Of a DNA stretch of 64,000 nucleotides, positions 7,150 through 14,719 are shown one piece after another; the first letter of the stretch is position 1; each line of letters begins with the position of its first letter. The notes under the pieces were generated by a model. It was not told the origin of the DNA. It did not search any database and saw only the letters and a program-made list of their open reading frames with translations. The stretch spans positions 1 to 64,000 of the forward strand of contig DAOTXX010000186.1 in the NCBI GenBank assembly GCA_034434835.1, written 5' to 3'. The DNA is from JBGLNJ01 sp034434835 (GTDB taxonomy: Bacteria; Chloroflexota; Anaerolineae; Fen-1058). A program made the position numbers and the translations under genes.

Positions 7150-7574
7150 TCGGCCTCTTCGACGCGAAAGGTGGTCTTGAGGTTGGCAGTCTTTTTCAGC
7201 ATGCCGCCCACCGAACAATACTTGGTTTCTGAAAGCTCGATGGAACGGGCGACGGCCTCCGGGTCCACATGGTGGCCGCGCACGATGAACTCGAGCGTGA
7301 TGTCGGTGAACACTCGAGGATGCTCGTCGGTCCGCACGCCATGCGCGCGCACCTCGAAACTGGTCACGTCCTGACGCTTCTTTTTCAAGATCGAGATCGT
7401 GTCCATGGCGGTGCAGGCAGCGTGCGCAATCAGCGTCAATTCCATCGGGGCAAATCCGGAGCCGCCGCCTTCTTCCGCCGTGCTATCGAGCCGGACGGTG
7501 AAGCCGGAATTGCCGGTCCCTTCGAAAGCCAGCCCGCCTTTCCAGACGACAGTAGCATCTTTGGTTGATGGCAT
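7146..7574 (-). CDS. OsmC/Ohr-family peroxidase-like protein
   Basis: A 142-residue OsmC-fold protein of the type that reduces organic hydroperoxides through a cysteine pair. The first cysteine is in LTLIAHAACTAMDTISILKKKRQDV (the conserved helix), the second in SETKYCSVGGMLKKTA. Both are in the usual places, so it is likely active. The ATG at 7,574 is preferred over the ATG four codons upstream because GGAGG lies five bases before it. It is followed by the overlapping small coiled-coil gene. Confidence 0.88.
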   Translation of the reverse strand: MPSTKDATVVWKGGLAFEGTGNSGFTVRLDSTAEEGGGSGFAPMELTLIAHAACTAMDTISILKKKRQDVTSFEVRAHGVRTDEHPRVFTDITLEFIVRGHHVDPEAVARSIELSETKYCSVGGMLKKTANLKTTFRVEEAE

Positions 7575-7618
7575 ACGAGCCTCCATGTATGATGATGGCG
7601 CGGCTTATTGTATCACAG

Positions 7619-7659
7619 TTAGCCGATAGCGGATGGCCGATGGCAGATAGCTGATGGTG
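7619..7659. repeat. Stuttering word repeat (GCCGATGGC type)
   Basis: AGCCGATAGCGGATGGCCGATGGC and GATAGCTGATGG form a run of ~10-base words. The same family occurs, much longer, inside the cobalamin riboswitch at 24,375-24,471. Confidence 0.65.
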
Positions 7660-7665
7660 TGTGGC

Positions 7666-7863
7666 TTACCGCTTGGTGCTGAACTTGAACGGGACGTACA
7701 GCGGGCAAAAGCCGACGATGCCGGTGATGATGGGGATCAAGGCGATGATGCTGACGACTGTGCTGGCTGTCCCATTGAGGACGAGCATCCCGATCGCCGC
7801 CAGAACGATGCCCAGCGCGATCCGAATCGCGCGATCCACGGTGCCGAGATTCTGCTTGAACAT
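7666..7863 (-). CDS. DUF2892 (YgaP-like transmembrane) small membrane protein
   Basis: A 65-residue protein with two hydrophobic segments: GTVDRAIRIALGIVLAAIGMLVLNG and the next stretch TVVSIIALIPIITGIVGFCPLYVPF. The DRAIRIALG start and the GFCPLY motif in the second segment are hallmarks of the DUF2892 family, the membrane part of YgaP-type rhodanese proteins. No rhodanese domain is fused here. The function of the free-standing family is unknown. The ATG has GGAGG-like sequence upstream. Confidence 0.85.
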   Translation of the reverse strand: MFKQNLGTVDRAIRIALGIVLAAIGMLVLNGTASTVVSIIALIPIITGIVGFCPLYVPFKFSTKR

Positions 7864-8021
7864 TTCCGCCTCCTGAGATTTTGTTCTACGGCTTTAGATG
7901 CAGCTTGGGTCAGGCGGTTGCATTCGATGCTAGTGCCTGCCCTCCCTCTCTTCGATGGGGCTGTCAACTTGCACCCGGCTACCTTCACCTTGTCCGCTGC
8001 TGCATGTCGGGTATAATCACT

Positions 8022-8150
8022 CTAGCAGCTTGGCGGAGAACCCTGCCGAGGCGGCTCCCACGCCGCCGCCCCCCTCCAACTCCCCCCGCTTCGAAGGGGC
8101 AGAAGGCGGGCGTGGAAGCCCGGCCAGCTTCCTCTCCGACAGGCTGCTAG
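8022..8150. mobile_element. MITE-like palindromic element (TIR type E, core gamma)
   Basis: A 129-bp element with ends CTAGCAGCTTGGCGGAGA and TCTCCGACAGGCTGCTAG. The core is a GC-rich hairpin, GGCTCCCACGCC...CTCCAACTCCCCCC...GGGCGTGGAAGCC. The same ends bracket a different core at 33,391-33,485, while a similar core is found inside other ends at 46,535-46,652. The remaining gap 7,864-8,174 holds no gene. Confidence 0.65.
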
Positions 8151-8174
8151 CCAGAGAAAGCCGGGAGGGCAGCT

Positions 8175-10622
8175 ATGCAAATTGACCTTGAACTCTATCG
8201 CCAGGATGTGTGGACTGGGGACCACGTCCGCCTGAGCGTAATAGATGTCCAGCCGGAACGGCCTCAACGTACCCTGGTGTTCGTTCACGGCTTTGGCGGA
8301 TGGGCCACCCAATGGCGTAAGCAGATCACGTTCTTTGCCGACTCGAACCGCTGCATCGCGCCTGACCTGCGCGGCCATGGCCTCTCGGACAAACCCGCCT
8401 CTTCTTACTTGATGGACGAACTCTTGGCCGATCTCGACACAGTGCTATCCGCTTTGCAGGCGCCGGAGCGATGGGTGCTGCTGGGCCATTCGTTCGGCGG
8501 GGCGCTCGTCACCGAGTACGCACTGCGCCATCCGGAGCGGGTGGAAAAGCTCGTGCTGGCCTCAACGCCCGGCGAGTTTGTGCTCAACGCGCTGTTTCGA
8601 TTCGGCCTGAGCCTGCCGACACCTCTCTTGCGACTGGCTGCGCCGTTCACGCGCCAATGGTTGGGCGCGCCGCCAGTTCACCTCAAGCCAATGTACCTCA
8701 ACGCGATGGTTCGCTGGAACGGCTGGAGCCGCTTTCGCGACTTGAAGACGCCCACGCTCGTCATCACCGGTCACCGGGACCGCGTGTTTTCGCATCAAGC
8801 CTTTGGCCAAGTGCCGCAGCTTATCGTGGGCGCGCAACACGTGGATGTGCCGGTCAGCGCGCACCTGGTGATCTTGGAGCGCGCCGACGCCGTCAACCGG
8901 GCGATTCAGCGCTTCATCCAAGAGTCACCGGCCACGTGGCGCAGCAGCACGAGCGCGCGACCTGTCGCGCGTGAGCGGCCCTGGGTCAAGCACTATGACG
9001 AAGGCGTGCCCGAGACCGTCGCGCTTCCCCATCAGCCGCTGCCGCGCTTTCTGACCAGCGCGGCGCAACGATTCCCCTTTCGCCCGGCGCTCCTCTTTGA
9101 GGGGCACACGATCCAGTACTGGTATCTCGACCGCGAGGCGAATCGCTTTGCCAACGCGCTGATCTCGCTTGGCGTCAACCGGGGCGACCGCGTCGTGCTG
9201 CTGCTGCCCAATATCCCGCAAGCGGTCGTGGCGTTCTATGGGACGCTGCGCGCAGGAGCCACCGTCGTCTTTGCCAATCCGATCTCCGAAGAGGCGGAAT
9301 TGATCCGGCTGGTGAGTGACAGCCGTGCGGCGACGCTTGTGACGCTGACGCAATTTGAGCCACTGGCGCGCGCCGTGCGCGAAGCGACGCCCTTGCGGCG
9401 GGTCATCCTGACGCACGTGACAGACTACCTGCCGCCGCACATGGGGCTGGCCTATCGCTGGACACGAGGTCGCGCCGAGCCGCTGCCCGGCCCACTCGGC
9501 GACGAAATGTTCACCTGGACGAATGCCTTGCGCTGGGTGACCGCTCGCTCGCCCGAGGTGAATGTCAAAGAAAGCGAATTGGCCGTCATCCAGTACACTG
9601 GCGGCACGACGGCGGCGCCCAAAGGGGTGATGCTCACGCACGCGGCGCTCGTGGCCAACGCCGTTCAGACGCGGCACTGGATTCCCGATCTGCACGAGGG
9701 CCGCGAAGTATTCCTCAGCGTGCTGCCGTTCAGTCACATCTACGGGCTGACGACCGCCATGAATGTGCCCATCCTGCTGGCCGCGGCGATGGTGCTGTTG
9801 CCCACGTTTCGCGTCGAACAGGTGTTGAAAGCGATCCAGCGTTACCGTCCGACGATCTTTCCCGGCGTGCCGACCATGTATGTGGCGATCAACAATGTGC
9901 CCGGCGTGCGGCGCTATGGGATCGAGTCCATCCGCGCATGCATCAGCGGCGCTGCGCCCCTGCCGGTTGAAGTGCAAGAGGCCTTTGAAAAGCTCACCCG
10001 CGGGCGGCTCGTGGAAGGCTACGGGCTGACCGAGTGCGCGCCCGTGACGCACGCCAATCCCCTGAACGGACTGCGCAAGGTCGGCAGCATTGGCATCCCG
10101 CTTCCCAACACGGATGCCAAGATCGCCCACCTGGCGACCGGCGAGGATTTGCCGCCTGGCGTGGTGGGGGAGCTGGCCGTGCGGGGGCCACAGATGATGG
10201 TCGGCTACTGGGGCATGGGCGACGAGACCGATCGAACGATCAAGGATGGCTGGCTGTACACGGGCGACGTGGCGACGATGGATGAGGATGGCTATTTCCG
10301 CATCATCAGCCGTCGGCAGGAAATGATCCTGGCCGGGGAGTACAATGTCTTTCCCCGCGATGTGGAAGAGGTGTTATACGAACACCCCAAGGTCAAAGAG
10401 GCGGCTGTCGTCGGCATTGGGCAGGCAGAGCCAGGGCAAAAGGTCAAAGCCTATGTCGTCTTGCGCGAAGGCGAGCGGGCCACGCCAGACGAGCTGATCG
10501 CCTTGTGTCGCGCGCGATTGGCCGAGTGGCAAGTCCCGGCCGAGATCGAGTTTCGCCGCGAGCTGCCCAAGACGTTTGTGGGCAAGGTGCTGCGGCGAGC
10601 ATTGGTGCCGAATGACGGCTGA
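8175..10622 (+). CDS. Alpha/beta hydrolase fused to AMP-dependent acyl-CoA synthetase
   Basis: A bifunctional 815-residue protein. Residues 1-260 are an alpha/beta hydrolase: oxyanion HGFGG at 38-42, nucleophile elbow GHSFGG, and a C-terminal histidine in VSAHLVI. From about residue 285 the rest is a FadD-type adenylate-forming ligase: P-loop YTGGTTAAPKGVMLTH, VEGYGLTECAPVTHANP, GWLYTGDVATMDEDGYFRIISRRQEMILAGEYNVFPRDVEE and the catalytic lysine region ELPKTFVGKVLRR. One chain would therefore hydrolyse an ester or thioester and activate the acid with ATP and CoA. The pairing suggests a fatty-ester degradation or acyl-recycling role; the substrate is not predictable. The ATG follows GGGAGGGCAGCT. 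A second, separate alpha/beta hydrolase follows, linked by a short word repeat. Confidence 0.9.
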   Translation: MQIDLELYRQDVWTGDHVRLSVIDVQPERPQRTLVFVHGFGGWATQWRKQITFFADSNRCIAPDLRGHGLSDKPASSYLMDELLADLDTVLSALQAPERWVLLGHSFGGALVTEYALRHPERVEKLVLASTPGEFVLNALFRFGLSLPTPLLRLAAPFTRQWLGAPPVHLKPMYLNAMVRWNGWSRFRDLKTPTLVITGHRDRVFSHQAFGQVPQLIVGAQHVDVPVSAHLVILERADAVNRAIQRFIQESPATWRSSTSARPVARERPWVKHYDEGVPETVALPHQPLPRFLTSAAQRFPFRPALLFEGHTIQYWYLDREANRFANALISLGVNRGDRVVLLLPNIPQAVVAFYGTLRAGATVVFANPISEEAELIRLVSDSRAATLVTLTQFEPLARAVREATPLRRVILTHVTDYLPPHMGLAYRWTRGRAEPLPGPLGDEMFTWTNALRWVTARSPEVNVKESELAVIQYTGGTTAAPKGVMLTHAALVANAVQTRHWIPDLHEGREVFLSVLPFSHIYGLTTAMNVPILLAAAMVLLPTFRVEQVLKAIQRYRPTIFPGVPTMYVAINNVPGVRRYGIESIRACISGAAPLPVEVQEAFEKLTRGRLVEGYGLTECAPVTHANPLNGLRKVGSIGIPLPNTDAKIAHLATGEDLPPGVVGELAVRGPQMMVGYWGMGDETDRTIKDGWLYTGDVATMDEDGYFRIISRRQEMILAGEYNVFPRDVEEVLYEHPKVKEAAVVGIGQAEPGQKVKAYVVLREGERATPDELIALCRARLAEWQVPAEIEFRRELPKTFVGKVLRRALVPNDG

Positions 10623-10655
10623 CGCATGACGCATGATGATGGCCGGTTGACTGAC
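10611..10655. repeat. Short word repeat between hydrolase genes
   Basis: GACGGCTGACGCATGACGCATGATGATGG-like words span the stop of the fusion gene and the region before the next start. It belongs to the same class of stuttering repeats as 6,932-7,012, here only about 45 bases. Confidence 0.45.
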
Positions 10656-11495
10656 ATGCCCGCTGTTCAGGTTGAGGGACATTCGATTCACTACCGCGTG
10701 GAGGGCAGCGGCCCGGACGTGCTGATGATCCACGGCTGGGCCAGCTCGGAGCGAATGTGGGAGCGTCCGATGCGACAATTGGCATCGGCGGGCTTTCGAG
10801 CCTGGGCACCCGACCTGCCGGGCTTTGGCGAAAGCAGCCAGCCAACAGACAATTGGTACACGATCCCGAATCTGACGTCGGCGATTGAGGAGTTTATCGA
10901 GTGTGTTGGCATCGAGCGCGCGGCGGTCGTCGGCCATTCGATGGGGGGGGCCATCGCGCTCGAGCTGGCGGGCCGATCCCCACAGCGTGTGGGCAGCCTG
11001 GTGCTGGTCGCGCCCGCCGTCAGCGGACGACTTGGGCTTTCATTGCACGTGCTGTTCGACTCGCCGCTGGGGCATCGGCTGTTGGAGCTTTCGCAGCAGC
11101 ACGACACGCTGGCTCGCCTCGGCGGGCTGTCAACATTCGGCGCTTCGTGGCTGAGGGGCGGACTCGGCGTAGCGCTCCGCCGCGATGCAGAGGACCTGGC
11201 GCGCGCTGCGCCTCAGGCGGCGATCGGGTGCTTGCGCGCGGTGATCGGCTTTGACTTTACCGATCGCCTTGCGACGATCTGCGCTCCGACGCTCGTCATC
11301 GTCGGCCTGCTCGATGTGACCTTGCCGCCCAGCGAAGGGATGCTGGCCGCGGCCCGGATTCCAGGTGCGCGGTTGATCAAGATGCCCGGCGTGGCTCACC
11401 ATCCCATGGACGAACGCGCGCAGGAGTTTGAGCACCTGCTGCTCAAGTTCTTGAAGGAAACGCACGCAGACCTCAAGGGTCTCGGAGACCCTTGA
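10656..11495 (+). CDS. Alpha/beta hydrolase
   Basis: A 279-residue soluble alpha/beta hydrolase. It shows HGWASS (oxyanion), DLPGFGESSQP, the nucleophile elbow GHSMGG, an acidic residue in VGLLDVTLPP and the catalytic His in GVAHHPMDE. This is the MhpC/lipase-like class; the substrate is unknown. I start at the ATG at 10,656 because the upstream ATG of the same frame lies in a word repeat. The last eight residues (LKGLGDP region) and the stop are encoded by a hairpin that also looks like a dispersed repeat. The upstream gene carries a homologous domain, so the two may act on related esters. Confidence 0.88.
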   Translation: MPAVQVEGHSIHYRVEGSGPDVLMIHGWASSERMWERPMRQLASAGFRAWAPDLPGFGESSQPTDNWYTIPNLTSAIEEFIECVGIERAAVVGHSMGGAIALELAGRSPQRVGSLVLVAPAVSGRLGLSLHVLFDSPLGHRLLELSQQHDTLARLGGLSTFGASWLRGGLGVALRRDAEDLARAAPQAAIGCLRAVIGFDFTDRLATICAPTLVIVGLLDVTLPPSEGMLAAARIPGARLIKMPGVAHHPMDERAQEFEHLLLKFLKETHADLKGLGDP

Positions 11496-11499
11496 GGTC
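11469..11499 (+). terminator. Hairpin overlapping the end of the hydrolase gene
   Basis: A perfect stem GACCTCAAGGGTCTC / GAGACCCTTGAGGTC contains the stop codon of the upstream gene. There is no T-run after it, so termination would be weak; it may be a dispersed palindrome. It is followed at once by the 3' end of the oppositely oriented tRNA-Arg. Confidence 0.5.
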
Positions 11500-11503
11500 T
11501 GAG

Positions 11504-11576
11504 CGCCCCTGGCGGGAATTGAACCCACAACCTCGGCCTTAGGAGTGCCTCGCTCTATCCATTGAGCTACAGGGGC
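11504..11576 (-). tRNA. tRNA-Arg (anticodon CCT)
   Basis: On the minus strand the acceptor stem GCCCCTG pairs perfectly with CAGGGGC, the D arm is GCTC...GAGC, the T arm GTGGG-TTCAATT-CCCGC. The anticodon loop CTCCTAA places CCT at 34-36, reading AGG. The anticodon stem AGGCA/GGCCG pairs at only the three central positions, which is weak. CCA is not encoded. A TATAAT box sits just upstream. Confidence 0.85.
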
Positions 11577-11584
11577 ATGTTTGA

Positions 11585-11612
11585 ATTATAACATCCTTCT
11601 ATATTCCCGCAA
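11585..11612 (-). promoter_or_regulatory. Promoter of tRNA-Arg
   Basis: A perfect -10 TATAAT (11,585-11,590, minus strand) with TTGCGG at 11,607-11,612, 16 bases upstream. The -35 abuts the T-run of the cold-shock gene terminator, so the two units are tightly packed. Confidence 0.5.
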
Positions 11613-11613
11613 C

Positions 11614-11645
11614 AAAAAAAGACCTCGATGCCGTGCATCGAGGTC
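11614..11645 (-). terminator. Intrinsic terminator of the cold-shock gene
   Basis: Minus strand: stem GACCTCGATGC / GCATCGAGGTC followed by seven T. It begins 20 bases after the stop of the cold-shock gene. Confidence 0.9.
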
Positions 11646-11665
11646 TCCTGGGAACGCCCAAGGCG

Positions 11666-11899
11666 TCAGGCAGTCGAGGTCACCAGTCCCGCGACATCTA
11701 TAGCCTGCGGGCCTTTGGGGGTGTCCTCAATCGAGAACTCGACCCGCTGTCCCTCGCTCAGGTTACGGTAACCTTCGCCGCGGATGGCCGAAAAGTGGAC
11801 GAACACGTCCTTCTCCCCACCGTCGGGCTGGATGAACCCATAGCCCTTGACCCGGCTGAACCAGCGCACGGTTCCTTGAACACGTTGTTGCTCTGCCAT
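11666..11899 (-). CDS. csp: Cold-shock domain protein
   Basis: A 77-residue single-domain cold-shock protein that binds single-stranded nucleic acids. RNP1 is KGYGFIQPD and RNP2 is DVFVHFSAI, both intact. QGTVRWFSRVKGYGF is the usual start of the fold. The ATG at 11,899 has AAGGAGG ten bases upstream; a longer frame reaching 12,037 is not plausible since it crosses a terminator-like hairpin. A good promoter lies at 12,055-12,083, giving a leader near 150 nt, as is usual for cold-shock mRNAs, but here the leader includes an intrinsic terminator. Confidence 0.93.
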   Translation of the reverse strand: MAEQQRVQGTVRWFSRVKGYGFIQPDGGEKDVFVHFSAIRGEGYRNLSEGQRVEFSIEDTPKGPQAIDVAGLVTSTA

Positions 11900-11966
11900 A
11901 CGTTGAATTCCTCCTTGCACCCCCAGAGCGTGTAGATAGAGTTTTCGCAAGTTGCGCGAGGCCAAC

Positions 11967-12002
11967 AAAAAACCGCCACTGCCGGGGGTCAAGGCGTGGC
12001 GG
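11967..12002 (-). terminator. Intrinsic terminator within the csp leader
   Basis: Minus strand: stem CCGCCACGCC / GGCAGTGGCGG with a short loop and six T directly after. It lies between the predicted promoter and the csp start codon. Either the csp transcript is attenuated here, or the promoter makes a terminated RNA of about 80 nt and csp has a second promoter nearer to its start. Confidence 0.7.
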
Positions 12003-12054
12003 TCGTTGGTTACAACATGGGAAAAACGTCGTGCCATTCAAGATTTCGGCACCA

Positions 12055-12083
12055 AAGATACCACACATCACAGCGCCTGTCAA
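12055..12083 (-). promoter_or_regulatory. Promoter upstream of csp
   Basis: Minus strand TTGACA (12,078-12,083), 17-base spacer, TATCTT (12,055-12,060). The predicted start is near 12,048. Confidence 0.6.
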
Positions 12084-12094
12084 ATTAACGAACC

Positions 12095-12125
12095 GACCCG
12101 AAAGATTCTGGGAACCTTTCGGGTC
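12095..12125 (-). terminator. Hairpin after the cysteine-rich hypothetical gene
   Basis: GACCCGAAAG...CTTTCGGGTC forms a 10-bp stem just after the stop of the gene at 12,134-12,475. It lacks a T-run, so it is a weak or factor-aided terminator at best. Confidence 0.45.
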
Positions 12126-12133
12126 GGGAAAGC

Positions 12134-12475
12134 TCAGGCTGCTTTTCTGCGCTGTCGGCGATGGACTCCCAAGTACTCGTCCACCTCTTCTTGCGCTTTT
12201 TGATATAGCTTGAGCAGCTCACGGTCACTGCCTTTGAAGCGGCGGACACTTTGCATCGCGCACAGCGCGCAGCCGCGCATCGCCTTGAAGCTGTCAGTCG
12301 TGCAGTTCATGCAACCGTCCAGCCGGATCATCATCAGCGAAAAGGCCAGGCTATCCGGGTGATCTTCCGGCAGCCTGGCGATGCGCTCGACCAGCTTGCG
12401 CCACTCGGCTCCCCGCAGCTCTTTGAGTTTAGGGATCACATACGCCGGGAACAGCAATTCGTTATCTGCGTACAT
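12134..12475 (-). CDS. Hypothetical protein with C-x2-C pairs
   Basis: A 113-residue soluble protein of unknown function. It has an N-terminal helix (LLFPAYVIPKLKELRG), a segment LARLPEDHPDSLAFSLMMIRLDGC, and then two cysteine pairs, CMNC and CALC, spaced about 14 residues apart (GCMNCTTDSFKAMRGCALCAMQSV), which could bind a metal or cluster. The C terminus is basic (HRRQRRK). The ATG at 12,475 is preferred to a TTG two codons upstream. I do not recognise a named family. Confidence 0.65.
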   Translation of the reverse strand: MYADNELLFPAYVIPKLKELRGAEWRKLVERIARLPEDHPDSLAFSLMMIRLDGCMNCTTDSFKAMRGCALCAMQSVRRFKGSDRELLKLYQKAQEEVDEYLGVHRRQRRKAA

Positions 12476-12483
12476 TCTCAATT

Positions 12484-13121
12484 TTTCTACCGCCTATCCA
12501 TTAAAATCGCTTACCAAGCTGCGAGAAATTATAGTCTCCGGGTGGGGGTTCGTCAAGGGTAAAATGTGACAGGCCCGTCACATAATCTCGGCGCGTTTTC
12601 ACTATGTCAAGCAGAAGCTCCCCGATCCGCACATCCAGATGCAACACTCGTGGGAAGAAACCCGTTTTCTTCGAGAAAACGGGTTTCTCTCCATTGTTCG
12701 AGAAAAAGCCCGCCGACCTCATTGAGATCGGCGGGCCAGAGTCACCGAAATGCAAAGCGCGGGGTTTCCCCGCCTATGCTGGCGACAGATATTGATTCCG
12801 CTCCATTCTGTGCATCCGAATTCGGCCTCGTGGCCGCCAAGCGCAAGGCCTGCCCCTACCACAGTCTTTTTCTGAACATCTACAGCAGGGCGGTGGGCGA
12901 CCGCTGCCCCAATCAGAACTCGACCTGCCATGCTTGTTGTCAATGGCCGCCAAGACAGGGACGACAAAAAGGCCGTGGTCGGTTTGCGCTTGCGCGTGTC
13001 CGGCAGTACAATCCCCGCAGAGATATACTGACCGCACACTCAAATCGCCATTTTCGCCCCAGAGGCAAAGGGCACTGAGCATTTGGACCACAAGACCAGG
13101 CGATTATCAACGGAGGTCAAC
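12484..13121. repeat. Intergenic region with palindromes
   Basis: No gene is supported in these ~640 bases. It holds a palindrome of core delta (12,657-12,687: AAACCCGTTTTC / GAAAACGGGTTT), a GC stem GCCCGCCGA / TCGGCGGGC at 12,708-12,736 that is followed on the minus strand by TTTTT (terminator-like), and a fragment of the type C/core beta element at about 12,836-12,886 (GCGCAAGGCCTGCCCCTAC ... CTGAACATCTACAG). Confidence 0.6.
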
Positions 13122-14711
13122 ATGAGCCATTGGCGTTTTCTCGGATTGTGCATCCTGATCGGATGGCTGACGGCGTGCAGCCGGCTGAGCGCGACGCCCG
13201 GCCCCACGGCGACCGTCGCGCCCACCTCGCCTCCCCTGCCGACTCCAACCGCGACGGCGATCTCCCCAGTCCCCTTGTGGTTGCGCGACTCGGTCCTCTA
13301 TGAGATTTTCCCGCGCAGCTTTTTCGACTATAGCGGCGACGGCGTGGGCGACCTGCGGGGCATCGAGGCCAAATTGGACTATATTCAGGCGCTCGGTGCC
13401 AACACGCTCTGGCTGATGTCCGTCTTTTCGTCCACAGACTCGATCGGCTTGGAGGTGGTGGACCTATCTACGGTCTCGCCTGCTTTGGGCACGCAGGAGG
13501 ATTTGAAGGGACTGATCGCCCAGGCGCACAACCGCAAGATGCGCGTGATCATCGATTTGAACGTCGTTTACACATCCCGCGAGTCTCCACCGTTCAAGGA
13601 CGCTTACGGCAAACCTGATTCCCCGTACAGCGATTGGTATCAGTGGACGAACACCGCCCACACGGCCGCCAAGTCCTACACCAACCTTCGCACCAAGCCG
13701 CTGCTCAATCATGCCAGCCCGACGGTCCAGGCGCATCTTTTCCAGGTGGCGCGAGATTGGCTGGGCATGGGCGTAGATGGCTTTCGGTTGAACGACGTGA
13801 CCAGTGTCCCGCACGAGTTTTGGAAGCCGTTCCACAAGGCGATCAAAGAAGCCAATCCCGACGCTGTGCTGATCGGCGAAGTGGGAGAGCGAGATCCGCA
13901 AAAGCTCGCGCCGTATTTCCAGGACGAGTTCGATGCTCTGTTCGACGTGCCGATGTATTACGCCCTGGCAGGCAGTCCTGAACGCAGCGGGGTTGGTCTG
14001 ATCAATGGACGTGGCTCGCTCAACGATGTAGAAGCCGCGCTGAGGGCGACTGACCTCTTTAGCCCGACGGCGCAGCCCGTTTGCTACATCGGCACTCACA
14101 ACACCAATCGCATCGCCAGCCTGGTGGGACAGAACCTGGCGCGCGAAAAGGTAGCTGCCGTGCTCCTCCTTACCTTGCCCGGCACGCCACTGATCTACTA
14201 TGGCGACGAGATCGGAATGCCGGGCTATCTTGGCATGGGGCCATCCGGCGACGAATACCGCCGCGCGCCGATGGACTGGTTCAAATCCGGCAAAGGGACG
14301 GGGATGACGACGTGGTTCAAAGATGCAGCCCGGGTAAACAAACCGAATGACGGCATCTCGGTGGAAGAACAGCGGGACGTGAAAAACTCGCTCTGGAGCC
14401 TGTATCAACTGTTGGTCACGGAACGTATGAAGCATGCGGCGCTGCGCCTTGACAACTACCAGACCATTGCTAGCCCCTGCCGCTCATGTTACGCCTATCT
14501 GCGCTGGGACGCAAACGATCTCTACCTGATCGCGCTCAACCTGTCCGACCAGACTCAGAGCCTGACGCTCGATCTCTCCAAGACCCCATGGAAGGTGACA
14601 CGCCCCGGCCAGGATTTGTTTCAGGGCGGCAGCATCAATCTGCCATCGGATGGACGGTACACGCTCACGCTGGATGCGTGGGGCGCGCGGGTGGTTCGAT
14701 GGGGCAAATAG
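13122..14711 (+). CDS. GH13-like lipoprotein, probably catalytically inactive
   Basis: A 529-residue lipoprotein with a GH13 TIM-barrel. The signal peptide ends in the lipobox LTAC (Cys19) and a PT-rich linker follows (to about residue 48). The barrel is clearly GH13: VLYEIFPRSFFDYSGDGVGDLRGIEAKLDYI, and TLPGTPLIYYGDEIGMPG. Catalytic positions are altered: region I reads DLNVVY in place of D-x-V-x-N-H; the nucleophile site reads GFRLND with Asn224 where Asp is expected (an Asp follows at 225); region IV reads THNTNR with Asn327 in place of Asp. Only Glu253 (IGEV) remains. It is therefore likely a glycan-binding or scaffold pseudo-enzyme on the cell surface. GGAGG lies eight bases before the ATG. 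lysA follows closely. Confidence 0.88.
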   Translation: MSHWRFLGLCILIGWLTACSRLSATPGPTATVAPTSPPLPTPTATAISPVPLWLRDSVLYEIFPRSFFDYSGDGVGDLRGIEAKLDYIQALGANTLWLMSVFSSTDSIGLEVVDLSTVSPALGTQEDLKGLIAQAHNRKMRVIIDLNVVYTSRESPPFKDAYGKPDSPYSDWYQWTNTAHTAAKSYTNLRTKPLLNHASPTVQAHLFQVARDWLGMGVDGFRLNDVTSVPHEFWKPFHKAIKEANPDAVLIGEVGERDPQKLAPYFQDEFDALFDVPMYYALAGSPERSGVGLINGRGSLNDVEAALRATDLFSPTAQPVCYIGTHNTNRIASLVGQNLAREKVAAVLLLTLPGTPLIYYGDEIGMPGYLGMGPSGDEYRRAPMDWFKSGKGTGMTTWFKDAARVNKPNDGISVEEQRDVKNSLWSLYQLLVTERMKHAALRLDNYQTIASPCRSCYAYLRWDANDLYLIALNLSDQTQSLTLDLSKTPWKVTRPGQDLFQGGSINLPSDGRYTLTLDAWGARVVRWGK

Positions 14712-14719
14712 CAAGCGTC

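Noticed and set aside
12708..13039. A minus-strand gene ending at the terminator-like stem at 12,708-12,736
   Set aside because: The open frames there run across known repeat copies and have no recognisable product; the stem is more likely part of a repeat.
13122..14711. Frameshift or pseudogene explanation for the GH13 lipoprotein
   Set aside because: The frame is intact over the whole length, with signal peptide, linker and full barrel; only selected catalytic residues have changed, which fits a pseudo-enzyme.
14486..14719. Upstream extension of lysA
   Set aside because: The extra frame lies inside the preceding lipoprotein gene, has no DAP decarboxylase similarity and no ribosome site; the ATG at 14,720 begins the conserved protein.
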